A DNA stretch of 64,000 bases from Aquiluna borgnonia (lineage in GTDB: Bacteria > Actinomycetota > Actinomycetes > Actinomycetales > Microbacteriaceae), in NCBI RefSeq assembly GCF_013283855.1, contig NZ_CP054056.1, positions 310,001-374,000 on the forward strand, given 5' to 3'. Shown piece by piece: positions 16,416-24,563 of this stretch. The first letter of the stretch is position 1. Each line of letters starts with the position of its first letter. The notes below the pieces were generated by a model, which was not told the DNA's origin, searched no databases, and was given only the letters and a program-made list of their open reading frames with translations. Both the position numbers and the translations under genes were made by a program.

Positions 16416-19400
16416 GTGGAGGCACTCGATATTTCCGCTCTCAGGGAGCAGCTGGCTGGCATTGGTGGCAGCAACCCGCTAACCAACTTCGAACTCTCCA
16501 GCTTTGGGCAGGTTGATCTAGCTCGATCGCACCCGGGCGGACTGGCACAGCTTGTTACCTCCCGCAGCACAACGCTTTCCAACCTGGTGCGGGACGGTGT
16601 TGCTCAGGCTAGGGCCCACAGCGCCGTGCGCCGCATTAGAAACAACGCTCAGCGAATCGAAGCGGGTTTTGCAATCGCCTCCTGTTTTATTGCAGCGGGC
16701 ATGGTGGAAAATCGCACCGCTAATCAAAAGCTGCCAATTTTGCTGTGGCCCACCCACATCATTCCCAAGGGTGACGATTATGAGATTCGGATAGATGCGC
16801 AGCCCAGGCTGAATCCAGCTCTGTTGCAGCTGTTAGTTTCCGCTCGAAGCGATTTTAGGCCTCAGGACCTAATGGCGGTTTCGGTGGGCCAAGGGGACCT
16901 GGTTCCGATCTCTGCGCTCTCGCTGGTGAGCGAGGTGCTGCACGGAACTGATGTTGAGATAGAAAAACTTTTGGTTCTGGGCAACTTTGTGCCTGACCTG
17001 TTGAGCACATTCCAAAGTGCTCCATTGGATCCCCCAGCACTTCCAGGTCCAAATCAGCAGCTGGCCTCGGTTGAACTATCGACGATTGTGCCGGTGGAAA
17101 ATGCCGATCACTCTCAACTTGAGGTAATACAAAAAGCGCTATCCGGAGCAAGTTTCTTAGTTGAAACTTTGCCCGGAACCGGTTACCTGCAGACCGTCGT
17201 GAATCTCCTGTCAAATCTCTCCCTCCAGGGAAAGCGTGCCCTGTTAGTTGCGCCTAGAGCGCAGACTCTGGATGAAGTTGCCGAGCGACTTTCGCAGTCT
17301 GGCCTTGGTGGACTTGCTATCAGAGAGGCCGACACCTGGTCTGACCTGGTTGCAGCGATTTCAAGAAACGAAAAGGCAATCGAGTCCAGCACCGCTCAGG
17401 CAAGAAGCGAAAAAGCAAAGGCCGAGCGGGCCATTGAAGATTACTTTGGTGTGATCGGCAACGAAGACGCGGAGCTGGGTATCACCCTGGTCGATTGCCT
17501 GCGCGAACTCGCTGCGCTGGAAGTGCTGCCCAACGCCCCCAAGAATTCGGCGCGAATTCGTCAGGACCTGCTGCCCGGTCTGGTCGACCGCGTCGGTGAG
17601 TTGGTGGAGCGAGCCCACGAGGCAAAGGTATTCGCCTATGGCCCGACTGATACCCCGTGGTATCGCGCACGATTCAACAGCTCGGAGGAGAATTCGAGAG
17701 TTCTGGAGCAGGTCCGGTCAATTGCCGGAGAGCCGTTTCGAACCCTGAGCTATCAAATCAATCGCTATTTAGCGGACCAGAAACTCGTTGCCTGCAGCAC
17801 CGTCGAGGACTGGGCGACGCAACTGCGACTTCTAATTGGAATTCGGGAAACCCTTGACCGATTCCTGCCGAGCATCTACGACCGCTCACTAGCTCAGCTC
17901 ATCACGGCCACCGCCCCGCGAGCTGAGCGCAAAGAGTTATCGGGCGCGCAGCGCAGGAGGTTTAGGAAGCTCGCAAAGGAGTATGTCCGCCCAGGTAGCT
18001 CAGTCCCAAACTTGCATGCCGCTCTTGAGCTTGCCGAACAGCAGCGCCTGCTTTGGTTGGAGCTAAATCAAACTCAGGCACCACCTCAGGTTCCACTTGG
18101 CCTCAACGATGTCCAGGAGAAATACGAGCGACTCCACTCGCTCCTCGAACTACTTCAGCGCCACCTGGACCCCGATCCGGATAAGCCACTTTTGACCAAG
18201 GTTCCTTTTGATCAGCTCGGGGCAATGCTGGAAGAGTTGGCAACTAAGACGGAGATCCTTGACCACCTGCTAGAGAGAGGTCCGATCCAATCTGAGCTAG
18301 CTCAAGCAGGACTTTCGGATTTTGCTCATGAGATGTGCAAAATCAAACCTGAGCTTCCCGCCCTGCACTCCGAACTTTTATTGTGCTGGTGGCAATCGGC
18401 TCTTGAGGCCCTGGTCAACCGCAACCCGCGAATTTTAGAGTTCTCGGCATCAAACATCGCCGAGCTCGAGCAGGACTTTGATGCTGCTGCCTCGCAACTG
18501 CTGGCCGCTGGTCTGGCTTCAACCAAATGGTCATTGGCAACCGCCTGGAAATCCGGCATTGTGAAGTTTCCGGCTCAGGCTGACCGACTGAGAAACATGC
18601 TCAGGCAGCGTGATGTGAGCCTTAGGTCAGCAGCTAACGAGGCTGCTGGGCTCTGGGAGCTAATCGCTCCCAACCTCTTGATTAGCCCCTATCGAATCTC
18701 AGAGGTTGCTAACCGCGAGAAATTTGACGTATTGATGGTGCTCGATGCCGCCTCCACCGGGGTGGCTGAGCTAGCCCCGAGCCTTTACCGCGCTCAGCAG
18801 GTGATTGCTTTTGGAGACTCTGCAGTTGCAGCACCTGAGAGCTTTGAGACGGTAGCTCGGGCGAGTGTTACCGGCGTCGAGAGCGCGAGGGAATCATTTT
18901 TTGATCTCATGGAGCGCAACTATCCAAAACTCTCACTGCGCAGAAATTACCGAACCGAAGGTCAGGTACTGGGCCGCTATCTAAACGAAAACTTCTACCG
19001 GGGGCAGCTAATTCTTGATCCTGCGGCTGGACAACTTTTTGGCTCCCACAACTTCGAACAGATTGAAATTATTGACGGTGCCTTTGCCAGCAGCACAATT
19101 GAGGGCGCCACAGAGTCTTTGGATGCTGAAGTTGCAAAGGTCACCGAACTGGTCCTCAATCACGCTCGCTGGACCCCGCAGCAATCGCTGTGCGTGGTCA
19201 CGGCCTCCCACGCGCATGCTGATCGGGTTGCCCAGGCTGTTGAGCGTGAGGTGGCATCACAGCCCCAGCTGGCTGAATTTTTTGACGCACATGGCCGCGA
19301 AAAATTCGATGTTCGTCCCATGAGTCAGCACACCCACCGCCTAGCGGACCGAGTCATCTTTTCCGTGGGCTTTGGAAGAACTCCAGAAGGGCGCATATCC

Positions 19401-20006
19401 GGGACATTAGGGGATTTCAACTCTGCTAACGCTTCACGGTGGATGGTAAACACAATAGTTTCCGCGAGAAAGCGCCTCACCCTGGTCTCGTGCTACAACT
19501 TTGAGGACTTCGCCGCCGGCAAGCTTCCGGAAAACCAGAAGTGGCTCAAAGACCTCATAGCTCCAAGCTTCCTAAGTGATCTAAAGACCGGTGAACCAGA
19601 TCCACTCCTGAGTGACTTGGCGCTTCGCCTTACCAAACTCGGATTCAATGTCGCATTGAATTTCGGTGGCCGCATCGGATTGGCAGTTTCCCTGGGCGAT
19701 AAGGCTGCGGTAATCGATCCAGACTGGGCCCTACTGGGCGAGAACTGGGATGAGAGGCTGAGACTTCGCCCTGGCTTGTTGAGGGCGATGGGGTGGCAGT
19801 ACATCCGGGTTCACGCACTCGAAATCTTTGCCCAACCTCAAGAAGTGGCAAACCGAATCGCCAAGTCCATGGGTGTGGACCTGGAGCGAAAGGCGCAACC
19901 GTTATTTGAGGACAAGGCGTTTGAAGACACCTCTAGAGCATGGGGCGACCCGGATGATTCAAATGATGATCGACTCAGGGACGAAAGACCCCCGCACTGG
20001 GGCTAG
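16416..20006 (+). CDS. Large helicase/nuclease-like protein with degenerate motifs
   Basis: 1196 aa resembling the SF1 helicase plus C-terminal Vsr/REase-like nuclease architecture of large actinobacterial ATPases. The expected Walker A (GPPGTGKSQT-like) reads LPGTGYLQT near 17169-17195, lacking the catalytic lysine. The Walker B position reads VLDAAS (about 18738) where DEAS is usual, and the next GDxxQLPP-like segment reads GDSAVAAPE. The C-terminal domain (about 19600-19870) has RIGLAV and VIDPDW in place of the expected acidic residues, then LRLRPGLLRAMGWQYIRVHALEIF. The frame is intact, so it is maintained. I chose the GTG at 16416, six nt after TAGGAT; a TTG two codons upstream is possible. 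Probable structural or DNA-binding role; enzymatic activity doubtful. Confidence 0.7.
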   Translation: MEALDISALREQLAGIGGSNPLTNFELSSFGQVDLARSHPGGLAQLVTSRSTTLSNLVRDGVAQARAHSAVRRIRNNAQRIEAGFAIASCFIAAGMVENRTANQKLPILLWPTHIIPKGDDYEIRIDAQPRLNPALLQLLVSARSDFRPQDLMAVSVGQGDLVPISALSLVSEVLHGTDVEIEKLLVLGNFVPDLLSTFQSAPLDPPALPGPNQQLASVELSTIVPVENADHSQLEVIQKALSGASFLVETLPGTGYLQTVVNLLSNLSLQGKRALLVAPRAQTLDEVAERLSQSGLGGLAIREADTWSDLVAAISRNEKAIESSTAQARSEKAKAERAIEDYFGVIGNEDAELGITLVDCLRELAALEVLPNAPKNSARIRQDLLPGLVDRVGELVERAHEAKVFAYGPTDTPWYRARFNSSEENSRVLEQVRSIAGEPFRTLSYQINRYLADQKLVACSTVEDWATQLRLLIGIRETLDRFLPSIYDRSLAQLITATAPRAERKELSGAQRRRFRKLAKEYVRPGSSVPNLHAALELAEQQRLLWLELNQTQAPPQVPLGLNDVQEKYERLHSLLELLQRHLDPDPDKPLLTKVPFDQLGAMLEELATKTEILDHLLERGPIQSELAQAGLSDFAHEMCKIKPELPALHSELLLCWWQSALEALVNRNPRILEFSASNIAELEQDFDAAASQLLAAGLASTKWSLATAWKSGIVKFPAQADRLRNMLRQRDVSLRSAANEAAGLWELIAPNLLISPYRISEVANREKFDVLMVLDAASTGVAELAPSLYRAQQVIAFGDSAVAAPESFETVARASVTGVESARESFFDLMERNYPKLSLRRNYRTEGQVLGRYLNENFYRGQLILDPAAGQLFGSHNFEQIEIIDGAFASSTIEGATESLDAEVAKVTELVLNHARWTPQQSLCVVTASHAHADRVAQAVEREVASQPQLAEFFDAHGREKFDVRPMSQHTHRLADRVIFSVGFGRTPEGRISGTLGDFNSANASRWMVNTIVSARKRLTLVSCYNFEDFAAGKLPENQKWLKDLIAPSFLSDLKTGEPDPLLSDLALRLTKLGFNVALNFGGRIGLAVSLGDKAAVIDPDWALLGENWDERLRLRPGLLRAMGWQYIRVHALEIFAQPQEVANRIAKSMGVDLERKAQPLFEDKAFEDTSRAWGDPDDSNDDRLRDERPPHWG

Positions 20007-20200
20007 TCGCTTGAAGTGCTTGGAGCGGCAGAGTCGGTTTTGTAAAAACCTGAGCCTTTGAAAGTGACTCCGAGATTGCCAAACTGCTTGCGCAGCGAAC
20101 CCTGGCAAATGGGGCAAATTTCCAATGCGGCATCGCTGAACGACTGCTGAGCATCAAAGCTGTGCTGGCAGTCCTTGCAGACGTAAGAGTAGGTTGGCAA
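20003..20200 (-). CDS. FmdB-type zinc ribbon protein
   Basis: 65-aa protein with two CxxC zinc knuckles (CKDC and CPIC) in the FmdB/putative regulatory protein fold (MPTYSYVCKDCQHSF) and a conserved KGSGFYKTD end. Relatives are annotated as regulatory proteins on thin evidence. TTG start at 20200 with GGAGGAAAAA upstream. Convergent with the large helicase-like gene through a 4-nt stop overlap; 20 nt after the 5-formyl-THF cyclo-ligase gene, the same neighbour as in many actinobacteria. Confidence 0.88.
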   Translation of the reverse strand: MPTYSYVCKDCQHSFDAQQSFSDAALEICPICQGSLRKQFGNLGVTFKGSGFYKTDSAAPSTSSD

Positions 20201-20220
20201 TTTTTCCTCCGGGATAAATT

Positions 20221-20763
20221 TTAACCGAAGGCGCTTGCCTTGAAGTGGTGGATTGCTGTTGGCGTAATCGCCCCGGTGACTTTTCGGTCGTGGGGCTCCG
20301 AGGGGAGCTGATCGTAAATTTCAGAATCGAAAACCACTGCGTAGAGAGGAATGCCCGCAATTGCCCGCAGCGCGCGATCGTAGAAGCCCTTCCCCTTACC
20401 GAGCCTGACGCCGGCTTTGTCGACCGCGAGTGCCGGTAGCAGGATCAGATCAGCCTCGCCCAGTAGCGCAGCCTCAGAGGTGGGCTCCAGGAGCCCAAAA
20501 CTACCGGGTGTCAGCGGCCCCTGCGCAAATTCCAAATCTTCGCCAGAAACCCTCGGAAGTAAAAGTCGTTTGCCCAAGCTCTCTACCCAGGAGTTGAAAT
20601 CTGAGGTGTCGGGCTCTTTTGGGTCCGATACGTAGCTGGCTATCGTTTGGGCATTGAGTTCCAGGGCTAGCCGCACCAGGTTGGAGGTGAGTCCCTGAGA
20701 GGACTGGGGGCGCTGCGCTTGAATTTGGCGGCGAAGCCCCTGCTTGCCCGAAGAAGTTTCCAT
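20221..20763 (-). CDS. 5-formyltetrahydrofolate cyclo-ligase
   Basis: ATP-dependent conversion of 5-formyl-THF to 5,10-methenyl-THF, salvaging folate one-carbon units. 180 aa with the family signature RLGKGKGFYDRAL (ATP/folate binding), LILLPALAVD before it, and a basic residue-rich N-terminus. ATG at 20763. Divergent from the GNAT gene with only 18 nt between start codons, so the two promoters overlap. Confidence 0.92.
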   Translation of the reverse strand: METSSGKQGLRRQIQAQRPQSSQGLTSNLVRLALELNAQTIASYVSDPKEPDTSDFNSWVESLGKRLLLPRVSGEDLEFAQGPLTPGSFGLLEPTSEAALLGEADLILLPALAVDKAGVRLGKGKGFYDRALRAIAGIPLYAVVFDSEIYDQLPSEPHDRKVTGAITPTAIHHFKASAFG

Positions 20764-20768
20764 AGCGG

Positions 20769-20781
20769 TAATCTTGCCAGC
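20769..20781 (+). promoter_or_regulatory. Leaderless -10 box of GNAT gene
   Basis: TAATCT (20769-20774), seven bases, GTG at 20782, in the 18-nt gap to the divergent cyclo-ligase gene. Confidence 0.45.
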
Positions 20782-21354
20782 GTGAAACCTAATCGGGTAC
20801 CAACCTACGGCGATGTATCAATCAAAGCGGTTGGAAGGCTCGATGCCCCGAGGTTGCAATACCTGCTGGAAACCGATCGGGCCTGGCTTGAACCGTGGGA
20901 GGCCACCCTTCCGGGATTGCGCCAAGGTGTCGATGCCCGTTGGTTAGTTAGTGCTCTGAAAACCCAAATGCGTCAGGGCAGTGGAATTGGTTTCACCATC
21001 CGCTACAAAAACGTCGTGGTCGGGCAGCTAAATGTTGCAAACATAATTCACGGCTCGGTTTCCTCGGCGACAATCGGCTACTGGATCGCTAGCAACTTTG
21101 CCGGCAAGGGAATCACGACAGTGGCGGTTGCGCTCGCGATTGACTACTTGTTTGATGATGCTGGATTACACAGAGTTGAAATTGACATTCGACCTGAGAA
21201 CAAGGCGAGTCTTCGGGTGGTTGAAAAATTAGGAATTCGCAACGAAGGCCTTAAGGAGCGCTTCATTTACATCGATGGAGCTTGGCGTGATCATCTGATT
21301 TTTGGAATCACTTCGGAGGAGCGAAGCGGCTCCATGTTGGACCGACTGAGGTAA
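20782..21354 (+). CDS. GNAT acetyltransferase, RimJ/RimL type
   Basis: 190-aa N-acetyltransferase. The acetyl-CoA segment is GYWIASNFAGKGITTVAVALAID and is followed by LHRVEIDIRPENKASLRVVEKLGI, a typical RimJ/RimL pattern, and a C-terminal RDHLIFGI. RimJ-type enzymes acetylate N-termini of ribosomal proteins, but the substrate here is unknown. I chose the GTG at 20782 because TAATCT lies 7 nt upstream and it clears the divergent gene; the frame is open further upstream. Confidence 0.88.
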   Translation: MKPNRVPTYGDVSIKAVGRLDAPRLQYLLETDRAWLEPWEATLPGLRQGVDARWLVSALKTQMRQGSGIGFTIRYKNVVVGQLNVANIIHGSVSSATIGYWIASNFAGKGITTVAVALAIDYLFDDAGLHRVEIDIRPENKASLRVVEKLGIRNEGLKERFIYIDGAWRDHLIFGITSEERSGSMLDRLR

Positions 21355-21405
21355 CACGCCCTGCCAATCACGGGTTTTATTCACGCGTGGCATATCTTGT
21401 GAATT

Positions 21406-21999
21406 ATGGAAAATCCAATCGGGCTTGGCGGCATAACACTGCTGGTAGCTGCCGTGGTCTGGTTGGCAATTTTTGTTCCAGGGTTCTCAAAGCGAAGTGA
21501 AATTCGCGCCACCAACAACCTGGTCCGCAAGGACGCGAAACAACACAGAGTTTCTGCTCAAATGACAGCGGATGAGCAGCTGACCAGACTTATTAATACA
21601 CAGCGCGGCTTCTCCGTCCTCTTTGCACTGTTTTTTCTCGGCGCTTTAGCCGCGGGCATCGCCTCGGTTACCGATGGCGGCTGGCTCATGGCAGCCGGAG
21701 CTGCGATAGTCATGAGCGCTCTCGCACTCTTCGTCTCTCGTGCTGCTGGTCGCCGAGCGACCGAGCTTGCAAGGTCAAAACACGCAGCTAGGAACCAGGC
21801 TCGCGCTCAGGCTTTTGTTAGACGTCCGGCTCCAGTTTCTAGGGAGTGGGAGCCAAATCCCATTCCGGCTCCGCTGAACCAGTTGCGCCAGGGTGAACTA
21901 AACGACAACCTCGCGGAAGTGGTTGAAATCAAGCGTGATCAAAAAGTTTGGGCTGCTAAAGATTTGGACGCAATACTCGCTAGACGTCGCGCTATTTAG
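21406..21999 (+). CDS. Actinobacterial membrane protein, hypothetical
   Basis: 197 aa: one hydrophobic helix at the N-terminus (about 8-27), a charged middle, a helical hairpin (about 68-110), then a basic, proline-containing cytoplasmic tail with RRPAPVSREWEPNPIPAPL and a C-terminal VWAAKDLDAILARRRA. I do not recognise a family with a known role. ATG at 21406 with TATCTT seven nt upstream. Follows the GNAT gene by 51 nt. Confidence 0.78.
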   Translation: MENPIGLGGITLLVAAVVWLAIFVPGFSKRSEIRATNNLVRKDAKQHRVSAQMTADEQLTRLINTQRGFSVLFALFFLGALAAGIASVTDGGWLMAAGAAIVMSALALFVSRAAGRRATELARSKHAARNQARAQAFVRRPAPVSREWEPNPIPAPLNQLRQGELNDNLAEVVEIKRDQKVWAAKDLDAILARRRAI

Positions 22000-22055
22000 T
22001 TTCTGCCGTAGGCTAATGGGGTCGAAACCACCCCACAAAAAACGGAGCAAAAACC

Positions 22056-22595
22056 ATGGGCCTGTTGGACTCAATCAAAAACTTATTCAAGACCACCACA
22101 ACCGCTGCAGCCAAAGAGGCTGCTGAATTAGCCGAGGATGCATCAAAGGCTGCAAAGACTGTCGCCGCCGAGGCATCGAAAGCCGCGAAGGTAGTTGCAG
22201 AAGACGCCACCAAGGCAGCTTCTAAGGCCGCTACCGATGCGCTAGCCGGTGTTGAGAAGGCTGCAAAGTCTGTCGCCAAGACCGCCTCAACCGCCAAGAA
22301 GGCAACCGCCTCAGCAGCGAAGAAGCCCGCTGCCAAGAAGCCAGCCGCGAAGGCCGCCCCTAAGACTGCCGCTAAGCCAGCGGCAAAGCCTGCAGCAAAG
22401 ACCGCAGCTAAGCCAGCCGCAAAGCCAGCGGCAAAGCCGGCAGCAAAGACCGCAGCTAAGCCAGCCGCAAAGCCAGCGGCAAAGACCGCAGCTAAGCCTG
22501 CTGCAAAGGCCGCTCCGAAGGCTGCTGCAAAGCCAGCTGCAAAGGCCGCTCCGAAGAGTGCAGCAAAGCCTGCTGCGAAGAAGCCTGCTAAGTAA
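22056..22595 (+). CDS. Ala/Lys/Pro-rich repeat protein (histone H1-like tail)
   Basis: 179 aa. An amphipathic N-terminal region (MGLLDSIKNLFKTTTTAAA) leads into Ala-rich helical segments with KAAK spacing, then from about residue 88 into repeats of the type AAKPAAKPAAKT. This composition matches histone H1-like tails and the lysine-rich C-termini of mycobacterial HU, so DNA or polyphosphate binding or nucleoid compaction is likely. There is no HU fold here. The start ATG follows a purine-rich AACGGAG segment (22040-22046). The repeats are also near-identical at DNA level. Confidence 0.8.
   Translation: MGLLDSIKNLFKTTTTAAAKEAAELAEDASKAAKTVAAEASKAAKVVAEDATKAASKAATDALAGVEKAAKSVAKTASTAKKATASAAKKPAAKKPAAKAAPKTAAKPAAKPAAKTAAKPAAKPAAKPAAKTAAKPAAKPAAKTAAKPAAKAAPKAAAKPAAKAAPKSAAKPAAKKPAK
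22318..22590 (+). repeat. Imperfect tandem repeats coding AAK(P/T) units
   Basis: Repeated units such as GCAAAGCCAGCCGCAAAGCC and GCAGCAAAGACCGCAGCTAA recur several times (for instance around 22385, 22440, 22480), encoding PAAKPAAKT. Copy number can vary by slippage between strains. Confidence 0.8.
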
Positions 22596-23480
22596 TTAGC
22601 TGATTACGTATCCCACCGATTGAACCAGGGTCGGGTGTTTGAATTCAAACCCCGATTCCTGCAATCGGTGGGATGTCATTTTCTGCGAGCAGAGTAGAAG
22701 TTCATCTGCTGCGATTCCAATTAGAAGTCGCATGGCGAAGGCGGGCACTTTCAAAAACGTCGGCCTGTGAAGTTGGCGACCAAGCTCGCGAATTATCTGC
22801 TCGCATGTGGCAGGCTCAGGTGCGGTCAGGTTGTAGGGACCAGAGGCAGATTCAGTTTCGATCAGGTGCTTGATCGCTCGTACCTCATCTTCCAGCGAGA
22901 TCCAAGCCCACCACTGCTTGCCTGAACCTAAGGCCCCACCAATTCCCAGCTTGATAAGCGGAAGCAGCTTGCCCAGCGCTCCGAGCTTTTTGCTCATAAC
23001 CATCGTGGTTCGGACCAAGACCACTCGGCAGCTGGCCTTCTCGGCTTCCTGCTCCCAACGATGAGCCAGGTCGGCAAGAAAACCATCGCCCTTGGGAGAT
23101 GTTTCGTCCAGCCACTTGTCGCCCTGATCGCCATAGACGCCTGAGGCCGACCCTGAAATGAGGACTTTTGGAGGGTTCTTTGCTCCATTGATTGCATCAA
23201 CCAAAAGCTTGGTTGAGTTGATTCTGGAGTCGATTAGCTCCGTCATGTAGCGCCGAGTCCAGGGGATTTTTCCGGTTGTTGCTCCGGCTAGGTTCACAAC
23301 CGCGTCAATCCCCTCAATCGCAGCGGGATCAAACTTTGAGGCCATCGGGTCCCAAAAGATCTGATCCGGACCGTTCACGGGGTGTCGAACCAGGTGAATT
23401 GCGGTGTGGCCTTCGCTTCTGAGCTGCCTTGAGAGTTCAGAACCGATAAGTCCGTTCGCTCCAGAAATAAGAACCTTCAT
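22596..23480 (-). CDS. TIGR01777 family NAD(P)-dependent epimerase
   Basis: 294-aa SDR-fold protein. The nucleotide-binding GANGLIGSELSRQL is at the N-terminus, NLAGATTGKIPWTRRY and SGSASGVYGDQGDKWLDE follow, and the C-terminal LLLCSQKMTSHRLQESGFEFKHPT segment is diagnostic of the TIGR01777 family. The substrate is unknown in all bacteria I recall. I chose the ATG at 23480 with AAAGG upstream. Its last codon abuts the repeat protein gene, convergent orientation. Confidence 0.9.
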   Translation of the reverse strand: MKVLISGANGLIGSELSRQLRSEGHTAIHLVRHPVNGPDQIFWDPMASKFDPAAIEGIDAVVNLAGATTGKIPWTRRYMTELIDSRINSTKLLVDAINGAKNPPKVLISGSASGVYGDQGDKWLDETSPKGDGFLADLAHRWEQEAEKASCRVVLVRTTMVMSKKLGALGKLLPLIKLGIGGALGSGKQWWAWISLEDEVRAIKHLIETESASGPYNLTAPEPATCEQIIRELGRQLHRPTFLKVPAFAMRLLIGIAADELLLCSQKMTSHRLQESGFEFKHPTLVQSVGYVIS

Positions 23481-23561
23481 GACCAACCTTTGAACTTGTA
23501 ATCATTACCTACAATTGTCTGAACATGATTATTCCGCTGGGTCGGATAGCGAACGGGAAAA

Positions 23562-24563
23562 ATGCAAGTAGAGCTCTGGGTCTGGATCACAACAATCGCA
23601 GTTTTGGTCGCAATCCTGCTGGCTGATTTTATTGTTCAGCTGAAGAGGCCACACGAGCCCAGTTTCAAAGAGTCCGGCATCCAGGTGAGCATTTACATCA
23701 CGCTGGCCCTGCTCTTCACGTTCTTGGTCGGTGGTGTCTGGGGTCCGCAGTATGCGGCTGAGTACATCGCCGGCTGGGTTACCGAATACAGCCTCTCGGT
23801 GGACAACATCTTTGTATTCCTAATCATCTTCACTCAGTTCGCGGTGCCAAAGCAGCTTCGCTCTCAGGTGCTGCTGATCGGAATCGCAATTGCACTTGCC
23901 CTGAGATTCGTCTTCATTGTCCTCGGTGCCGCATTTATTGAGCGCTTCAGCTGGGCCTTCTATGTCTTCGGTGCTTTCTTGATCTTCACTGCCGTGAAGC
24001 TTGTGATTGAAACCTTCCATGAGGGTGAGGAGGATCGCAACGAGTCTGGCGGAATCACTAAGCTCATCTCCAAGCTAATCCCAACCACACCCGATTACCA
24101 CGACAATCGCTACCGAGTGAAGCTCGATGGCAAGTGGGTTTACACGCCGCTGCTACTGGTGATGATTTCGATTGGCTTCACCGACCTGCTGTTTGCGCTG
24201 GACTCAATCCCGGCGGTCTATGGACTAACCAATGAGCCCTACATCGTTTTCGTAGCCAACGCCTTCGCGCTGCTGGGACTTCGCCAGCTCTACTTCCTGC
24301 TCGGCGGTTTGATGGAGCGACTGAAGTACCTGTCGGTGGGCTTGAGCATCATTTTGGCCTGGATTGGTCTGAAGCTGGTTATCCATGCCCTGCACAAAAA
24401 CGAGCTGCCATTTATCAATGGCGGGCAGCACGTTGAGATCATCCCTGAGATCTCAACTGAGCTTTCGCTGGCAGTCATTTTGATCACCCTTGCCATCACG
24501 ACCATCTGGTCGCTGGCAGTGACAAGAGACGATGGCAAGAAAACTAAGAAGGCTGCTCACTAG
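23562..24563 (+). CDS. terC: TerC family membrane protein
   Basis: 333 aa, about seven to nine membrane helices. Conserved acidic motifs are present: SLSVDNIFVFLII and GFTDLLFALDSIPAVYGLT, the metal-site signatures of TerC/Alx. The family exports or handles metal ions (manganese for Alx) and sometimes links to tellurium resistance. ATG at 23562 with GGGAAAA upstream. The last 20 nt overlap the convergent MFS gene. There is no room upstream for a yybP-ykoY manganese riboswitch. Confidence 0.93.
   Translation: MQVELWVWITTIAVLVAILLADFIVQLKRPHEPSFKESGIQVSIYITLALLFTFLVGGVWGPQYAAEYIAGWVTEYSLSVDNIFVFLIIFTQFAVPKQLRSQVLLIGIAIALALRFVFIVLGAAFIERFSWAFYVFGAFLIFTAVKLVIETFHEGEEDRNESGGITKLISKLIPTTPDYHDNRYRVKLDGKWVYTPLLLVMISIGFTDLLFALDSIPAVYGLTNEPYIVFVANAFALLGLRQLYFLLGGLMERLKYLSVGLSIILAWIGLKLVIHALHKNELPFINGGQHVEIIPEISTELSLAVILITLAITTIWSLAVTRDDGKKTKKAAH

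Noticed and set aside
22249..22599. Alternative frame in the Ala/Lys repeat gene (Arg/Gln/Pro-rich)
   Set aside because: A frame-shifted reading of the same repeats, with no start signal.
23481..23561. yybP-ykoY manganese riboswitch before terC
   Set aside because: Only 81 nt are available and the expected hairpins are not visible.
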